From Cyanobacteria bacterium SZAS-4 (GTDB taxonomy: Bacteria; Cyanobacteriota; Vampirovibrionia; Obscuribacterales; Obscuribacteraceae), in NCBI GenBank assembly GCA_018266255.1, contig JAFEAT010000011.1:165003-229002 (forward strand): a DNA stretch of 64,000 nucleotides, written 5' to 3'. The notes beneath the pieces were generated by a model that was not told the origin of the DNA, made no database searches, and saw nothing but the letters and a program-made list of their open reading frames with translations. Shown piece by piece: positions 24,650 to 33,659 of this stretch (positions are counted from its first letter, which is position 1; each line of letters opens with the position of its first letter). Both the position numbers and the translations under genes were made by a program.

Positions 24650-25881
24650 GTACTCAACAAGCTTTCATCACTAGTTCTGGAAGTTTTCTGCCTGGTCCGC
24701 CAATCTGCAATGAAGAGATTGAGTCAGTTCTCGGTATGGTGAACGGAAAATCTTCCAGATTGAAGCAAAAGATTTTGCGAGCAAACGGAATCAAAACTCG
24801 TCACTACGCGTTAAATCAAAACCAGCAAAGTACATATCAATGCAGTGAACTAGCGGCTCAGGCAGCTTTGCATTGTCTAAACAACGCCTTTGCAGACAGC
24901 GCAGATGTAGATCTTTTGGCCGTTGGATCAACTCAAGGTGATCTGCCGCTGCCTGGTTTAGCCAGCATGGTACAAGCTGAAATAGACATTCCTGCCTGCG
25001 AAATTGTTAGCACTCACGGTGTTTGCAGCAGTGGTGTCATGGCTTTGAAAGCCGCTGCCAATCAGATTAAGCTTGGGGAGAAACAGACCGCCCTTGTGTG
25101 CGCATCTGAGTTGTCATCGCGTCTGCTGAAGAAAAGCCGCTACGAAGCAGCGAAACACGAAACGCTCGATCTAGAGGCGGAGTTTTTGCGTTGGATGCTG
25201 TCTGACGGTGCCGGTGCATTTTTAGTCGAGCCTCAACCACGCCCCCGAGGAATCAGTTTGCGCATCGATTGGATCGAACAACTTTCTTATGCGTCAGATT
25301 TTGATTTATGCATGTCTTGCGGAACTGCCGATCAGAGTCAGTGGTCAACTGGGCACTACTCTCAAGCGGCTGCAGCAACGCCATCTATCGATAAGCTCAA
25401 CGAATTGCAAATGTCCGCACGCAGATCTGGCGCGACGACGATGATTCGCGAACGTTCCTGGCAAGACTATGAAACTTACGCAGATGCAGAACGCGCAGGT
25501 GCGCTGCTCTTGCGTCAGAATTTGCGGATCCTCGACAACATTGTCAAAGTTGGCGTGGAAGGATTTTTGCGTTTGATCAAGCAAGGAAAAATTTCGCCCG
25601 CCGAAATCGATTATTTTGTTTGTCACTATTCATCGCATACGTTTCGCGGAAAAATTGTAGATCTGCTTAACCGTTCTGGATGCATGGTGCCTGAGGAAAA
25701 ATGGTTTACGAACTTGTACACAAAGGGCAACACTGGCTGCGCTTCGATATTCATCGCCCTGGATGAGCTATATCACAGCGGTCAATTAAAGGAGGGTCAA
25801 ACACTGTTTTGCACCATTCCTGAAAGTGGAAGATTCACAACTGCATACATGAAACTTACCGTCGTTGGAGGCAAACAATGA
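24646..25881 (+). CDS. 3-oxoacyl-ACP synthase III-like (KAS III/FabH superfamily)
   Basis: A 411-residue thiolase-fold enzyme. The active-site Cys127 lies in STHGVCSSGVMAL, the catalytic His is probably His327 (FVCHYSS) and the Asn of the triad Asn362 (KGNTGCASIF). This family condenses an acyl-CoA or acyl-ACP with malonyl-ACP or a second acyl chain (FabH, OleA and related enzymes). It is longer than typical FabH (about 320 residues); the extra about 80 residues fall mainly between 200 and 290, suggesting a specialised substrate. The start overlaps the previous stop and the end overlaps the next start, both as ATGA. Together with the diiron oxidase and desaturase downstream it most likely makes or extends a special acyl chain. 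The exact reaction is not known. Confidence 0.9.
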   Translation: MSTQQAFITSSGSFLPGPPICNEEIESVLGMVNGKSSRLKQKILRANGIKTRHYALNQNQQSTYQCSELAAQAALHCLNNAFADSADVDLLAVGSTQGDLPLPGLASMVQAEIDIPACEIVSTHGVCSSGVMALKAAANQIKLGEKQTALVCASELSSRLLKKSRYEAAKHETLDLEAEFLRWMLSDGAGAFLVEPQPRPRGISLRIDWIEQLSYASDFDLCMSCGTADQSQWSTGHYSQAAAATPSIDKLNELQMSARRSGATTMIRERSWQDYETYADAERAGALLLRQNLRILDNIVKVGVEGFLRLIKQGKISPAEIDYFVCHYSSHTFRGKIVDLLNRSGCMVPEEKWFTNLYTKGNTGCASIFIALDELYHSGQLKEGQTLFCTIPESGRFTTAYMKLTVVGGKQ

Positions 25882-26567
25882 TCACTGCAGACAAAACTTC
25901 AACGATGAGCACTTCTAGCCAGGTGACACTGCGCGAGCTGCTTGCAGTCTGGTTGCAATTCGAACGGCAACTCAATCGTGTTCCAATAATCAGGCGTCTT
26001 GAACAAGGCACGTTTTCGGAAGAAGACTACATGACCCTGTTGCGCAATCTGCGCCCACAAGTTGTCGAAGGCGCGCGGTGGATTACTCGCGCCGCTTCGA
26101 GTTTCACTTCGGAATTTGCTGAGGTTCGCTCTGCTGTTATAGGTCATGCTATGGATGAGCATCGTGACTACGAGTTGATCGAAAGCGACTACGTTGCCTG
26201 CGGCGGCGATCTGGAAACCATTCGCAATGCACAGCGAAATATTGGCACCGAAGCGCTCGCCGCGTATTTAATGAGCCAGGCTAGTCAGCCGAATCCACTG
26301 GACCTGTTGGGCGCAATGTTTATTATCGAAGGGCTCGGTGAAAAAATGGCGAACAAATGGGCGAGCCGAATTCAAGACTTACTTTCAATAGAACCGAGCA
26401 AAACTAGATTTCTCAGTTATCACGGCGCTAATGACGATTCGCACATTGAAAAACTTTATGGACTGCTGGATCAATATTCAGATATTGCATCCGACAAAAT
26501 CGTCAAGACTGCTAAAGTAGTAAGTCGACTCTACGCGATGCAGCTCGAGGAATTAGACAATGTATAA
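25878..26567 (+). CDS. Heme-oxygenase-like diiron oxidase (HDO family)
   Basis: A 229-residue all-helical protein of the TenA/heme-oxygenase-like fold. Likely iron ligands are Glu64 (QVVEGARW), His95 (MDEHRDYE), Glu151 (FIIEGLGEK) and the His182-x3-Asp186-x2-His189 group (YHGANDDSHIEK). This spacing agrees with what I recall for HDO enzymes such as UndA, which converts fatty acids to terminal alkenes, and CADD or BesC, which act on amino acids. No membrane segment. It overlaps both neighbours (ATGA upstream, 8 bases downstream). Standing between a ketoacyl synthase and a membrane desaturase, a lipid-derived substrate is the best guess. It could also be a structural relative without oxidase activity, but the ligand set looks complete. 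Confidence 0.82.
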   Translation: MITADKTSTMSTSSQVTLRELLAVWLQFERQLNRVPIIRRLEQGTFSEEDYMTLLRNLRPQVVEGARWITRAASSFTSEFAEVRSAVIGHAMDEHRDYELIESDYVACGGDLETIRNAQRNIGTEALAAYLMSQASQPNPLDLLGAMFIIEGLGEKMANKWASRIQDLLSIEPSKTRFLSYHGANDDSHIEKLYGLLDQYSDIASDKIVKTAKVVSRLYAMQLEELDNV

Positions 26568-27420
26568 TCGCGCCGACCCGTCGTTGTTTGATGTTTTAGC
26601 AATCGACGACAGTTTGCCGATGGATAAAGAAGCGGCGCGTTGCTGGTTAGCTAACCTCAACCATCCGCTTCGCCTGACCGTAATGCATGTCTGCAGACTC
26701 GGTGCCACGATCACGTTGTGCACCGCTTACTTTTTGAAGCGACTTTTTCCGTTTCAGTTTTCGGCGCATCGAGCTTTGCAAGCGACTATCTGTTGGTTTA
26801 TGAAATGGGTGGTGACGCCTGAGGCGAACTATATTATTTTGCGTCACTTCTGGACTGAGTCTAACATCATCAATTTCGTAATCGCCAACAGTGCGAACAG
26901 CAAAGTGCCACCAGCAGAATTGTATCCGCGTGAAATCGATGACTTCATGAAGCAAACGTTCATCGACCACGATATTGTTTTGTTCAATGCCTTGCATGAT
27001 CTCGGTAGTGTGGCTAAGGAAGATTGGCCGATTCCGTTGGAGAAGCTCGATTTTTCTCTGATGCGCGATATTGATTTCGAGTTCGAAACGCACAAACGAA
27101 AGTTTACTCAAGTCGTAGATTTTGAAACTGCTCATGAACTTTTCAAAGCTCTGTTTTGTGTCCTTCTAAAAGCGTCCGAGTACGAGCGCTCGATAAATTC
27201 GCTTCAGTTCGATCAGTCATTGGCGATTAGAGCAGCGCGAATCACCGGACATGCTGAAATCGCGGCTCTTGCTGGAAATACTTATCCAATGTTTCTGGTC
27301 GGTCCATTGCACTTGTCTCAGCGATTTGTATTGCATGGTTTATTTACTGAGCATTTGCACGAGTATCTTATTCTTCTCAAAGAGTCGCAGGAGAAAGCGA
27401 AATTAGCAGCACCAATATGA
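26560..27420 (+). CDS. Unknown protein of the KAS III-HDO-desaturase operon
   Basis: A 286-residue mostly helical protein. One hydrophobic segment at about 45-70 (VMHVCRLGATITLCTAYFLK) may be membrane-associated. Several His and Glu residues recur in helix-like phrases (YIILRHFWTESNIINFVIAN, GHAEIAALAGNTYP, VLHGLFTEHLHEYLILL), so a metal or substrate site is possible. The family is not recognised. It overlaps the oxidase gene by 8 bases and the desaturase gene by 4 bases, the tightest possible linkage, so it should take part in the same pathway, perhaps as a membrane partner or carrier of the acyl substrate. Confidence 0.82.
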   Translation: MYNRADPSLFDVLAIDDSLPMDKEAARCWLANLNHPLRLTVMHVCRLGATITLCTAYFLKRLFPFQFSAHRALQATICWFMKWVVTPEANYIILRHFWTESNIINFVIANSANSKVPPAELYPREIDDFMKQTFIDHDIVLFNALHDLGSVAKEDWPIPLEKLDFSLMRDIDFEFETHKRKFTQVVDFETAHELFKALFCVLLKASEYERSINSLQFDQSLAIRAARITGHAEIAALAGNTYPMFLVGPLHLSQRFVLHGLFTEHLHEYLILLKESQEKAKLAAPI

Positions 27421-28217
27421 TTGAATTCGCCATTGCGTTCGTGCTGTTTTATTGTGTTCACATGCTTGGTATCACCATCGGATATCATCGGCTTCTTTCG
27501 CACCGTTCTTTTAAATGTAGTAAGGGTTTGGAATATTTTTTTGTTGCCGCCGGATACCTGGCAATGGAAGGTTCGCCAGTGACTTGGGCGGTGGTCCATC
27601 GTGCTCACCACCGGCAGCCAGATTTGGCTAATGACCCGCATGGCCCGAGCCGAGGTTGGTTTCATCAATACGCTGGTTGGATGCTCGATTTCAGATATAG
27701 TGAAAGTGTTTCGCCTGCTGCACTTGCTCCAGATTTGCTCAGAGATCCTGTTTATCGATTTTTCGATCAAAATCAGCATCTTTATAGAGCATATTTCTTG
27801 TGCTTCGTTACTTGCGTTTTGACACGATTGTTGTTATTCGTCGCTACCGATGTGTGGATATTGTTAGCCAGTGTTTTAGCAGGTTTCGCCGCTCAGCAAA
27901 TGCCCCTGGTTCTGAATGTGGTATCACACATGCCGCGTCTCGGTTATCGAACTTTTGCCACCGAAGACAGTAGCAGCAATGTTCCGTGGCTAGCAATCTT
28001 GACTATGGGAGAAGGGTGGCACAATAACCATCACGCGTTTCCGGGTTCGGCCCGAAGCGGCATCAGTGCTCGGGAGTTCGATATGTCTTGGCTCGTACTG
28101 TGCTTTCTGAAAAGAATGAAGTTGATTCATTCAATCAATATGCCTTCGCCACAGCACAGTCCCAATCACTCCACCCAATCGCTAGCGCTGATGAGCCACC
28201 CAGAGAAAGCTGGGTGA
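27417..28217 (+). CDS. Membrane fatty acid desaturase
   Basis: A 266-residue integral membrane protein with the three histidine boxes of acyl-CoA/acyl-lipid desaturases: His24-RLLS-His29 (GYHRLLSHRSF), His61-RA-His64-His65 (HRAHHRQ) and His202-NN-His205-His206 (GEGWHNNHHAF). This is the delta-9 type arrangement using two irons. It is somewhat short compared with cyanobacterial DesC-type enzymes (about 270-300) but complete. It is the last gene of the five-gene operon and overlaps the previous gene by ATGA. A small hairpin CACCCAG/CTGGGTG covers its stop codon, without a T tract. The likely reaction is insertion of a double bond into the acyl chain made or modified by the upstream enzymes. Confidence 0.92.
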   Translation: MIEFAIAFVLFYCVHMLGITIGYHRLLSHRSFKCSKGLEYFFVAAGYLAMEGSPVTWAVVHRAHHRQPDLANDPHGPSRGWFHQYAGWMLDFRYSESVSPAALAPDLLRDPVYRFFDQNQHLYRAYFLCFVTCVLTRLLLFVATDVWILLASVLAGFAAQQMPLVLNVVSHMPRLGYRTFATEDSSSNVPWLAILTMGEGWHNNHHAFPGSARSGISAREFDMSWLVLCFLKRMKLIHSINMPSPQHSPNHSTQSLALMSHPEKAG

Positions 28218-28275
28218 CTTGAAATCTACTGTATGAAGGGTCCAGCGAGATTCACTTTTAGGAGATTATGGCGAA

Positions 28276-28680
28276 TCAAACGCCCGAATCGTCTTCAACA
28301 TTATCCGGACGCAACACTAAGTCTGCATCATCATCTTTGCTGTTTGCACTGAGCGGGTCGACATGCAATGGTTGAGTTTCTGGTAGCAAGCCTTCGTCGT
28401 CGTCGTTGTCCTCTTCATCGAGGTTCGATTCGTCGGCCAAACCCTCACTCCACTTCTGATCAGCTTTGTTATTTACGAATGGCTCTTCAATATTCCCTAG
28501 TCTTTCTTCTTCATCACTGAAATAAGTGTGACCAACATTCTCTTGAGTCTCACTCTTGAAACTAACAGACGGTTCCTTTCGATTTGTCTCGACTGTTTGT
28601 CCGTCTACCTGAACAATTGTATTCGGCAATGGAATGCCACTGACGTCTAGTGCTTTTCCTTTTCCTTGATTGTGCTTCAT
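28276..28680 (-). CDS. Small acidic hypothetical protein
   Basis: A 134-residue very acidic, probably disordered protein; the region from about 85 on is dense in Asp and Glu (DESNLDEEDNDDDEGLL). The ATG at 28680 follows GAGGAG, so this start is preferred over the longer frame to 28809. No signal peptide or family. It is convergent with the desaturase operon and divergent from the small gene at 28815. Similar short polar proteins lie at 32028. It may be a cytoplasmic protein with binding or buffering roles; nothing firm can be said. Confidence 0.65.
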   Translation of the reverse strand: MKHNQGKGKALDVSGIPLPNTIVQVDGQTVETNRKEPSVSFKSETQENVGHTYFSDEEERLGNIEEPFVNNKADQKWSEGLADESNLDEEDNDDDEGLLPETQPLHVDPLSANSKDDDADLVLRPDNVEDDSGV

Positions 28681-28814
28681 TAGTTTCTCCTCGGTCTGTC
28701 CAAGTTCAGACGCAGTAAGCAGTTTCAAGTTCCAAGCAATCGACCCGTGAGCTATCATCCATGGGAGAATGTATGGGAGCGTTTGGATTTTGCTCAACTG
28801 CGGGAGCAACAGCT

Positions 28815-29135
28815 ATGGCTTATCGACCGATGCCTGAATTCACTGGGAAAGAAGTGCTGAAGCTCTTTCGGTACGATGTGTTTATGGGCACAATTACCGA
28901 TTTGGATTCCGATTGGCCCTGGATGATGGGGAAGATTGAACTGACGCCGGCGGCTGAAACTTATAAACCTCTCTGGTACTTCTGGACTTCAGAGGGTAAT
29001 TTCGGTGCAGATCCGCCTTTCGAGATTCCTGAAGATTACGATAAGGGTTGGGCAATAGTACAGGAAGATGGACAACGAGAGGAACTCGATTTTTTGCCTG
29101 CTGTTCATGCAGACGGAGAGATTGGGTGGCGTTAG
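28815..29135 (+). CDS. Small hypothetical protein, Trp-rich
   Basis: A 106-residue protein with many aromatic residues (DSDWPWMMGKIELTPAAETY, KPLWYFWTSEGNFG) and a compact alpha/beta look; no signal peptide. The ATG at 28815 has GGGAG at 28802-28806, so it is preferred to the frame start at 28761. I do not recognise the family; single-domain proteins with this size and aromatic content are often small adaptor or immunity-like proteins, but no partner toxin is next to it. It stands alone between the acidic gene and the thioredoxin-like gene. Confidence 0.65.
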   Translation: MAYRPMPEFTGKEVLKLFRYDVFMGTITDLDSDWPWMMGKIELTPAAETYKPLWYFWTSEGNFGADPPFEIPEDYDKGWAIVQEDGQREELDFLPAVHADGEIGWR

Positions 29136-29225
29136 GGCTCCCATGTGAGATTTAAGTTTCACGCGTGATAACATGTTCGCGAAAGTGCAAAGGGCAGTTC
29201 GCCCCAAAACGAGCAGAGGTGTGCA

Positions 29226-29810
29226 ATGGTTTTAACGAAGTCGACAATGCTCTCTTTGGGCACCAAAGCTCCAGAGTTTTCGCTTAAAGACGTAGTGACC
29301 GGCAAGGATGTATCCAACCAGACATTTGCTGATAAGAAGCTGTTGCTTGTCATTTTTATGTGCAAACATTGCCCGTATGTCGTTCATATCGAAAACGGCT
29401 TGGCTAAGCTGGGAACTGACTATGCAGGCAAGGACATTGCCATTGTCGGTATTTCCAGCAACGATCCAGATAACTACCCTGAAGATTCACCCGTTAAGTT
29501 GAAAGAATACGCTGAACGCATGAAGTATGCATTTCCGCTGCTTTTCGACGAAACGCAAGATGTTGCGAAGCGCTACACTGCGGCGTGCACACCAGACTTC
29601 TTTTTGTTCGATAAAGAACGCAAACTGATTTATCGTGGGCAATTCGACAACAGCCGCAAGAGCAACACCGAACCGGTCAACGGCCAAGATCTTCGCGATG
29701 CGATTGATGCCGCGTTAGCCGACAAGCCGGTGACTGAAGATCAGAAACCTAGCACTGGCTGTAACATCAAGTGGAAGCCCGGCAACGAGCCCACCTACTT
29801 CGGCAGTTAG
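29226..29810 (+). CDS. Thioredoxin-fold peroxiredoxin-like protein
   Basis: A 194-residue cytoplasmic thioredoxin-fold protein of the AhpC/TSA-Redoxin type. The CxxC site is Cys-Lys-His-Cys in FMCKHCPYVVHIENGLAKLG, followed by IVGISSNDPDNYPEDS and the cis-Pro region ACTPDFFLFD. This variant with CKHCPYV is a conserved thioredoxin-family group seen widely in bacteria; it is thought to act in thiol redox or peroxide handling. The C-terminal NIKWKPGNEP is typical of the group. The ATG at 29226 has GAGG about 8 bases upstream. It is complete and monocistronic by context. Confidence 0.9.
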   Translation: MVLTKSTMLSLGTKAPEFSLKDVVTGKDVSNQTFADKKLLLVIFMCKHCPYVVHIENGLAKLGTDYAGKDIAIVGISSNDPDNYPEDSPVKLKEYAERMKYAFPLLFDETQDVAKRYTAACTPDFFLFDKERKLIYRGQFDNSRKSNTEPVNGQDLRDAIDAALADKPVTEDQKPSTGCNIKWKPGNEPTYFGS

Positions 29811-29887
29811 TCGCGCGCACCACCCAATTCGCCCACCTTGCAATCTAGGACTTGACTTGCCAAAATGGTATGCGTTAAGAGGCGCAT

Positions 29888-30562
29888 ATGGCAAAACTAC
29901 TTGTAACAGACGACGATGACAGCCTTGTGTCGATGCTCGTCATGAACATTAAGCAAGAAGGATATACAGTCGATGTTGCTTACAATTTTTCCTCTGCCGT
30001 AGAACTTCTGAACGACACTTCCTTCGACCTGTTGATTCTGGATGTCGATTTGCCAGACGGGTCTGGTTTCGACCTCTGCGCAAAATATCGAAAAATGAGT
30101 GGTAAGGGTTCGGTTCTCATGTTGACTGGGCACCACGAGATTGAAGCAAAAGAAAAAGCGTTTGGTTGTGGTGCCGATGATTACCTGACGAAGCCCTTTG
30201 ATTTTCGCGAACTTTCGGTGCGCATCAAGGCTCTGTTGAGAAGAAGCCCTCTGGTCGCCGCAAACGTGATTTCGCTCGGTCGCGTACAAGTCGATCTTGC
30301 CAACAGAGCTGTTTCAAGAGAAGGACAACCAGTTCACCTGAACCGACTTGATTTCAATTTATTGGAATATCTTCTCAAGCATCCAAATACTGTGTTAGCG
30401 CAGGAGCGAATACTTAATAGCGTTTGGTCTTCATATACAGAAAGTGGCACCGAAGCGCTTCGTGCTTCCATCAAACGTATCCGAAAAGAAATTGATACGC
30501 GAGATCAATCGTCTTTGATAGAAACTGTCTACGGCGTCGGTTATAAATTGAGATTGGAATGA
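29888..30562 (+). CDS. OmpR-family response regulator
   Basis: A 224-residue two-domain regulator. The receiver domain has the acidic cluster DDDD at 8-11, phosphoacceptor Asp52 (LILDVDLPDGSG) and Lys102 (LTKPFDF). The C-terminal winged-helix domain (about 128-222) has the usual LDFNLLEYLLKHPN and TVYGVGYKLR phrases of OmpR/PhoB regulators. It should bind DNA as a dimer when phosphorylated. The start has AAGAGG at 29877. It overlaps the histidine kinase gene by four bases (ATGA), which makes a cognate pair. The target genes are not known; the TTGACG palindrome could be tested as its site, although OmpR-family proteins usually bind direct repeats. Confidence 0.95.
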   Translation: MAKLLVTDDDDSLVSMLVMNIKQEGYTVDVAYNFSSAVELLNDTSFDLLILDVDLPDGSGFDLCAKYRKMSGKGSVLMLTGHHEIEAKEKAFGCGADDYLTKPFDFRELSVRIKALLRRSPLVAANVISLGRVQVDLANRAVSREGQPVHLNRLDFNLLEYLLKHPNTVLAQERILNSVWSSYTESGTEALRASIKRIRKEIDTRDQSSLIETVYGVGYKLRLE

Positions 30563-32013
30563 AACTGCGATTATCGCTACTTCAAAAAAGTCTGATTTTG
30601 ATTTCTATTCCACTCATTTTCGAAGTCGGATTGGTTTCGTTGTTGCTCGACATGCAACACCGAGTGGAAGAGGAAAAACAGCGAATCGATCGTGCTCGAC
30701 AGATTGTCGGGTATATCAGCAAAGTCTGTCGAGATGAAATCCAGCTTGAAGATTTATTGGACGAGGTTAAAAACCCGCTGGTGATGGCAAGGGGCATCAG
30801 AGCTGAGTTTGGCGACGTTACAAAATGCTTTGAGAATTTGGAAGTGCTAACGAGACCTGAAGATGCAGCTCACAGTATGGTGAGTAAATGTCTGCTGGAG
30901 TTGCGATCTGTGCAAGCAGATTTGCAACGTTTGAGCCGTATTTTGCTTTCCGGTACAGAGATGCAACCGACTGAAATTGCTCATAGATTTGCTCCGACGT
31001 TTAAACGACGTGTTCGCAACATGGTTAGTGGTGGCTTTTTAGATCTTTCAGATTTTTACTCAAAGATTCTCGAGTCTGACACATCGACCGAACTCCGCGA
31101 GCGAACGGTGCTTTTACTGCGAATCGCCGTTGGAATCAGTATCCTGATAGCCATTAGCAGTTCGTTGTATCTCTCCTTAGCGCTTTCTAAACGTATAAAC
31201 TCGCTGGCTGAAAATGCGCGGCGCTTAGGCAAGAAGGAGAAGCTTTTACCGACGTTGACTGGTGCCGATGAGATTGCAGTAGTTGATTCTGCCATGCATG
31301 AAGCTGCAAACGATATCGCCGAGCTCGACCAGATGCGGGAAGAAATCGTTGCGATGGTAAGCCATGATATTCGAAGTCCGATCACTACGATTAAAATGGC
31401 AGGAACCGCTCTTAGTGCTAAAGTTGGCGATGGTGCTGATGATTCCGTTAAGCAAATTATTTTTGAAATTGGGGCTAATTGCGATCGAATCCTGGCAATC
31501 AGTCGAGACCTTCTTGATTTGCAGTTATGTGAAGGTGGAAAGCTTCAACTTCACTTCAAGAAATTTTCGCTGGATAAATGTGTTGCATCGGCGGTCGCTG
31601 CTGTTAAAGGAATGAGTGAGCGCCGCAACATTACCATTGACGTTTTAGATTGCGATTTGCATTTGAATGCTGACGAAGCGAGGCTGGAACAGGTGCTAAC
31701 GAATTTATTGACGAATGCAATTAAATTCTCTCCGCCTAAGTCTGCAGTGAAAGTGACAGCTCGAAAACTCGAAGCATCCAATCAAGTAGCGATTGAAATT
31801 TCTGACAAAGGACCTGGTCTGTCACCACGACAGCTTGAAGTCATCTTTGAAAAGTTTGTGCAAGCGCGAGAATCTGATAGAAAAATGGGAGTCGGTCTGG
31901 GTTTGACAATTTCCAAAGCCCTGGTGGAATTGCATCATGGCACCATAAGTGCAGCTAATCAGCCAGACGGCGGAAGCAAATTTACTATTTTGCTACCCGC
32001 CGACCAGAGCTGA
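30559..32013 (+). CDS. Membrane sensor histidine kinase
   Basis: A 484-residue kinase: first membrane span at about 10-28, an extracytoplasmic helical sensor region of about 150 residues, second span at about 191-211 (RIAVGISILIAISSSLYLSL), HAMP linker, HisKA with His269 (MVSHDIRSPITTIK), and a catalytic ATPase domain with N (NLLTNAIKFSP), G1 (DKGPGLS) and G2 (GVGLGLTISKAL) boxes. All motifs needed for activity are present. The sensor part resembles helical-bundle (CHASE3/Tar-like) sensors in length. It forms a two-component pair with the overlapping regulator. The signal is unknown. Confidence 0.95.
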   Translation: MKLRLSLLQKSLILISIPLIFEVGLVSLLLDMQHRVEEEKQRIDRARQIVGYISKVCRDEIQLEDLLDEVKNPLVMARGIRAEFGDVTKCFENLEVLTRPEDAAHSMVSKCLLELRSVQADLQRLSRILLSGTEMQPTEIAHRFAPTFKRRVRNMVSGGFLDLSDFYSKILESDTSTELRERTVLLLRIAVGISILIAISSSLYLSLALSKRINSLAENARRLGKKEKLLPTLTGADEIAVVDSAMHEAANDIAELDQMREEIVAMVSHDIRSPITTIKMAGTALSAKVGDGADDSVKQIIFEIGANCDRILAISRDLLDLQLCEGGKLQLHFKKFSLDKCVASAVAAVKGMSERRNITIDVLDCDLHLNADEARLEQVLTNLLTNAIKFSPPKSAVKVTARKLEASNQVAIEISDKGPGLSPRQLEVIFEKFVQARESDRKMGVGLGLTISKALVELHHGTISAANQPDGGSKFTILLPADQS

Positions 32014-32027
32014 TTGTACCGAAACTC

Positions 32028-32228
32028 TTATTTCCGTTTGACTGCTGATTGTTCGGCTTCGCTTGCTGAATTAGTAATTTCGAAATTGGGCAAATGTTCG
32101 GATTTGGTTGGTGCCTTTTCTTTTTCCTGTACTGCGGAAGAACCTTGAGCGTCAGCCAACAATTTATCGTGAAGAATGTGGGAGCGGTCTTGTTCTGGTT
32201 TCTGCGCTGCTTTTTCTACGTTTTCCAT
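32028..32228 (-). CDS. Small polar hypothetical protein
   Basis: A 66-residue charged protein (for example KAAQKPEQDRSHILHDKLLA) without signal peptide or hydrophobic core, likely disordered. The ATG at 32228 has AGAGG on the minus strand 9-10 bases upstream. It converges with the histidine kinase gene, 14 bases away. Codon use looks normal, but the small size means only moderate support. Confidence 0.5.
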   Translation of the reverse strand: MENVEKAAQKPEQDRSHILHDKLLADAQGSSAVQEKEKAPTKSEHLPNFEITNSASEAEQSAVKRK

Positions 32229-32331
32229 TGTCGTTTTCCTCTAGAATCGGGGTGGGGTTCGGTTCACGAGAGGAATTTACGAAACAATCATGTCAAGAGT
32301 ATGACTTTTTTGACCGGATTGAAATTCAGGG

Positions 32332-33120
32332 TCAAATTCGCTCGATAGAGCTTTGCATGGCGCTCCAGAGCCCACTAATCAGCAGCGTCACAGGAAGCAA
32401 GACCGTGGTATTGACGACAAATAAAAATACAGCGTGAGAAATGGTCGTCTCTGATTCTGTTTGGTATTGGACAAGGGTTAGCACGCCAGCGGCCACAATC
32501 GAAAGCGCCAAAAGTGCCAGAAATTTCACTGTTGCTTGTTTATTGCTCGCCGAATAAACGGCAGGAGAACTTCTTTCTGAAAGTTCGTGTCTATAAAATG
32601 AGCTGATCAAAATTAGACCGACAACTCCGGAAAAATATTGGAGAAACTTATAGACCTTCACATGCAAACCGTAGCCATTAAATAGGTCTAGTGAAAGAAA
32701 TGGCAGAGCTGCGACTGCTGCACCGTGTTCATGCGTGAACGAATCCCATGCAACATGGGTAACAGAACCAATTAGTATCGAACCCAATAAAATCAGTATC
32801 GCTGATGGTGCCAAGCGGTTTCGCCGAAAGTCGGGCGTTTGCATTTGTTCTCGCCAATACTCTCTATGGGGAGACGGCAATTGGCTTGCTATCAGGTTTT
32901 TACTGAAGAAGTAGACGACTAGTAAAATCAGACCGGCGGGCAAATTGATAAGAAATTTTGCCGTAAATGAATGTGCCGCTGCCGAAACTTGGAATTGGTG
33001 AAACACATAAGCCAGATCTGGAGCCATGGAGCCGGCTACTAGAGCCGAAAAATTGAAAAAGCGCGGACACCACTGTTTAAAAAAAAGAACAGCAGCTGGA
33101 TGAGCGATCGTCACTGGCAT
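32332..33120 (-). CDS. DUF4184-type membrane protein
   Basis: A 262-residue membrane protein. The N-terminus MPVTIAHPAAVLFF, the phrase VAGSMAPDLAYVFH, a later conserved HSF and the span GSVTHVAWDSFTHEHG are the hallmarks of the DUF4184 family, which resembles membrane-bound metal-dependent hydrolases of the YdjM type. The conserved His and Asp residues (SHVAWDSFTH region) probably bind metal. Six or so membrane segments are seen. The start at the ATG at 33120 is supported by the family N-terminus and GGGGG upstream; the frame to 33150 adds an unrelated ten residues. Substrate unknown. Confidence 0.85.
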   Translation of the reverse strand: MPVTIAHPAAVLFFKQWCPRFFNFSALVAGSMAPDLAYVFHQFQVSAAAHSFTAKFLINLPAGLILLVVYFFSKNLIASQLPSPHREYWREQMQTPDFRRNRLAPSAILILLGSILIGSVTHVAWDSFTHEHGAAVAALPFLSLDLFNGYGLHVKVYKFLQYFSGVVGLILISSFYRHELSERSSPAVYSASNKQATVKFLALLALSIVAAGVLTLVQYQTESETTISHAVFLFVVNTTVLLPVTLLISGLWSAMQSSIERI

Positions 33121-33367
33121 GCTGAATTGCCCCCTATGCACCGCGTGCATCTTCGTTCGATCATTTTACGGTAAATGATTTTTCCTTGCGGGCGATAGAG
33201 GATAAACACTGGCTGCCGCGCACTATTTGAGCTGTCGAGTTTATCGGCTGAAACCGCCTGCTCAGCTATTCTGAGGTAACAAGTTTTATAAACAGTCCAT
33301 TTACATGGCTGGTGTTCGCCGACAAAGCTGATAGCATCAATGGCTTCAATTATCGGAGAATTGTAGG

Positions 33368-33601
33368 ATGATCGAATTAGAGACACTTTTAAAACGATTC
33401 GCTCTGGGCGAAAAGGGTGAAGTGGTCGCAAGAGAGAATGTTGTGCTCAATAGAAGCCTGCTGCTGCGTCGTCTTTCGGCTCTCGACAACCTCTGCGAAC
33501 AACCAGAGTGGGCTGAAGCGCCATACCTGCCGTTTCACACAGAATTGCTCGCCTATCTCGCAGAAGGACGCAAAGTTGTTGGCTATTCAGCCGCAAGTTA
33601 G
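33368..33601 (+). CDS. Small hypothetical protein
   Basis: A 77-residue, probably helical protein (FALGEKGEVVARENVVLNRS, LSALDNLCEQPEWAEAPYLP) preceded by GGAG and GTAGG before the ATG at 33368. No family is recognised. It is convergent with the Sel1 gene at 33782, with a hairpin (33660-33692) between them. Small size and lack of a known family keep support modest. Confidence 0.5.
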   Translation: MIELETLLKRFALGEKGEVVARENVVLNRSLLLRRLSALDNLCEQPEWAEAPYLPFHTELLAYLAEGRKVVGYSAAS

Positions 33602-33659
33602 GCAAGCTGAAGAGATTGCGTTAAGTAACGATTCGCCGTCGCAAAAATTGGTCTACAAC

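Noticed and set aside
28268..28375. Short 35-codon plus-strand frame with GGAG before its ATG
   Set aside because: It is wholly antisense to the end of the acidic gene and encodes a Ser-rich peptide; the ribosome-binding-like match is probably chance.
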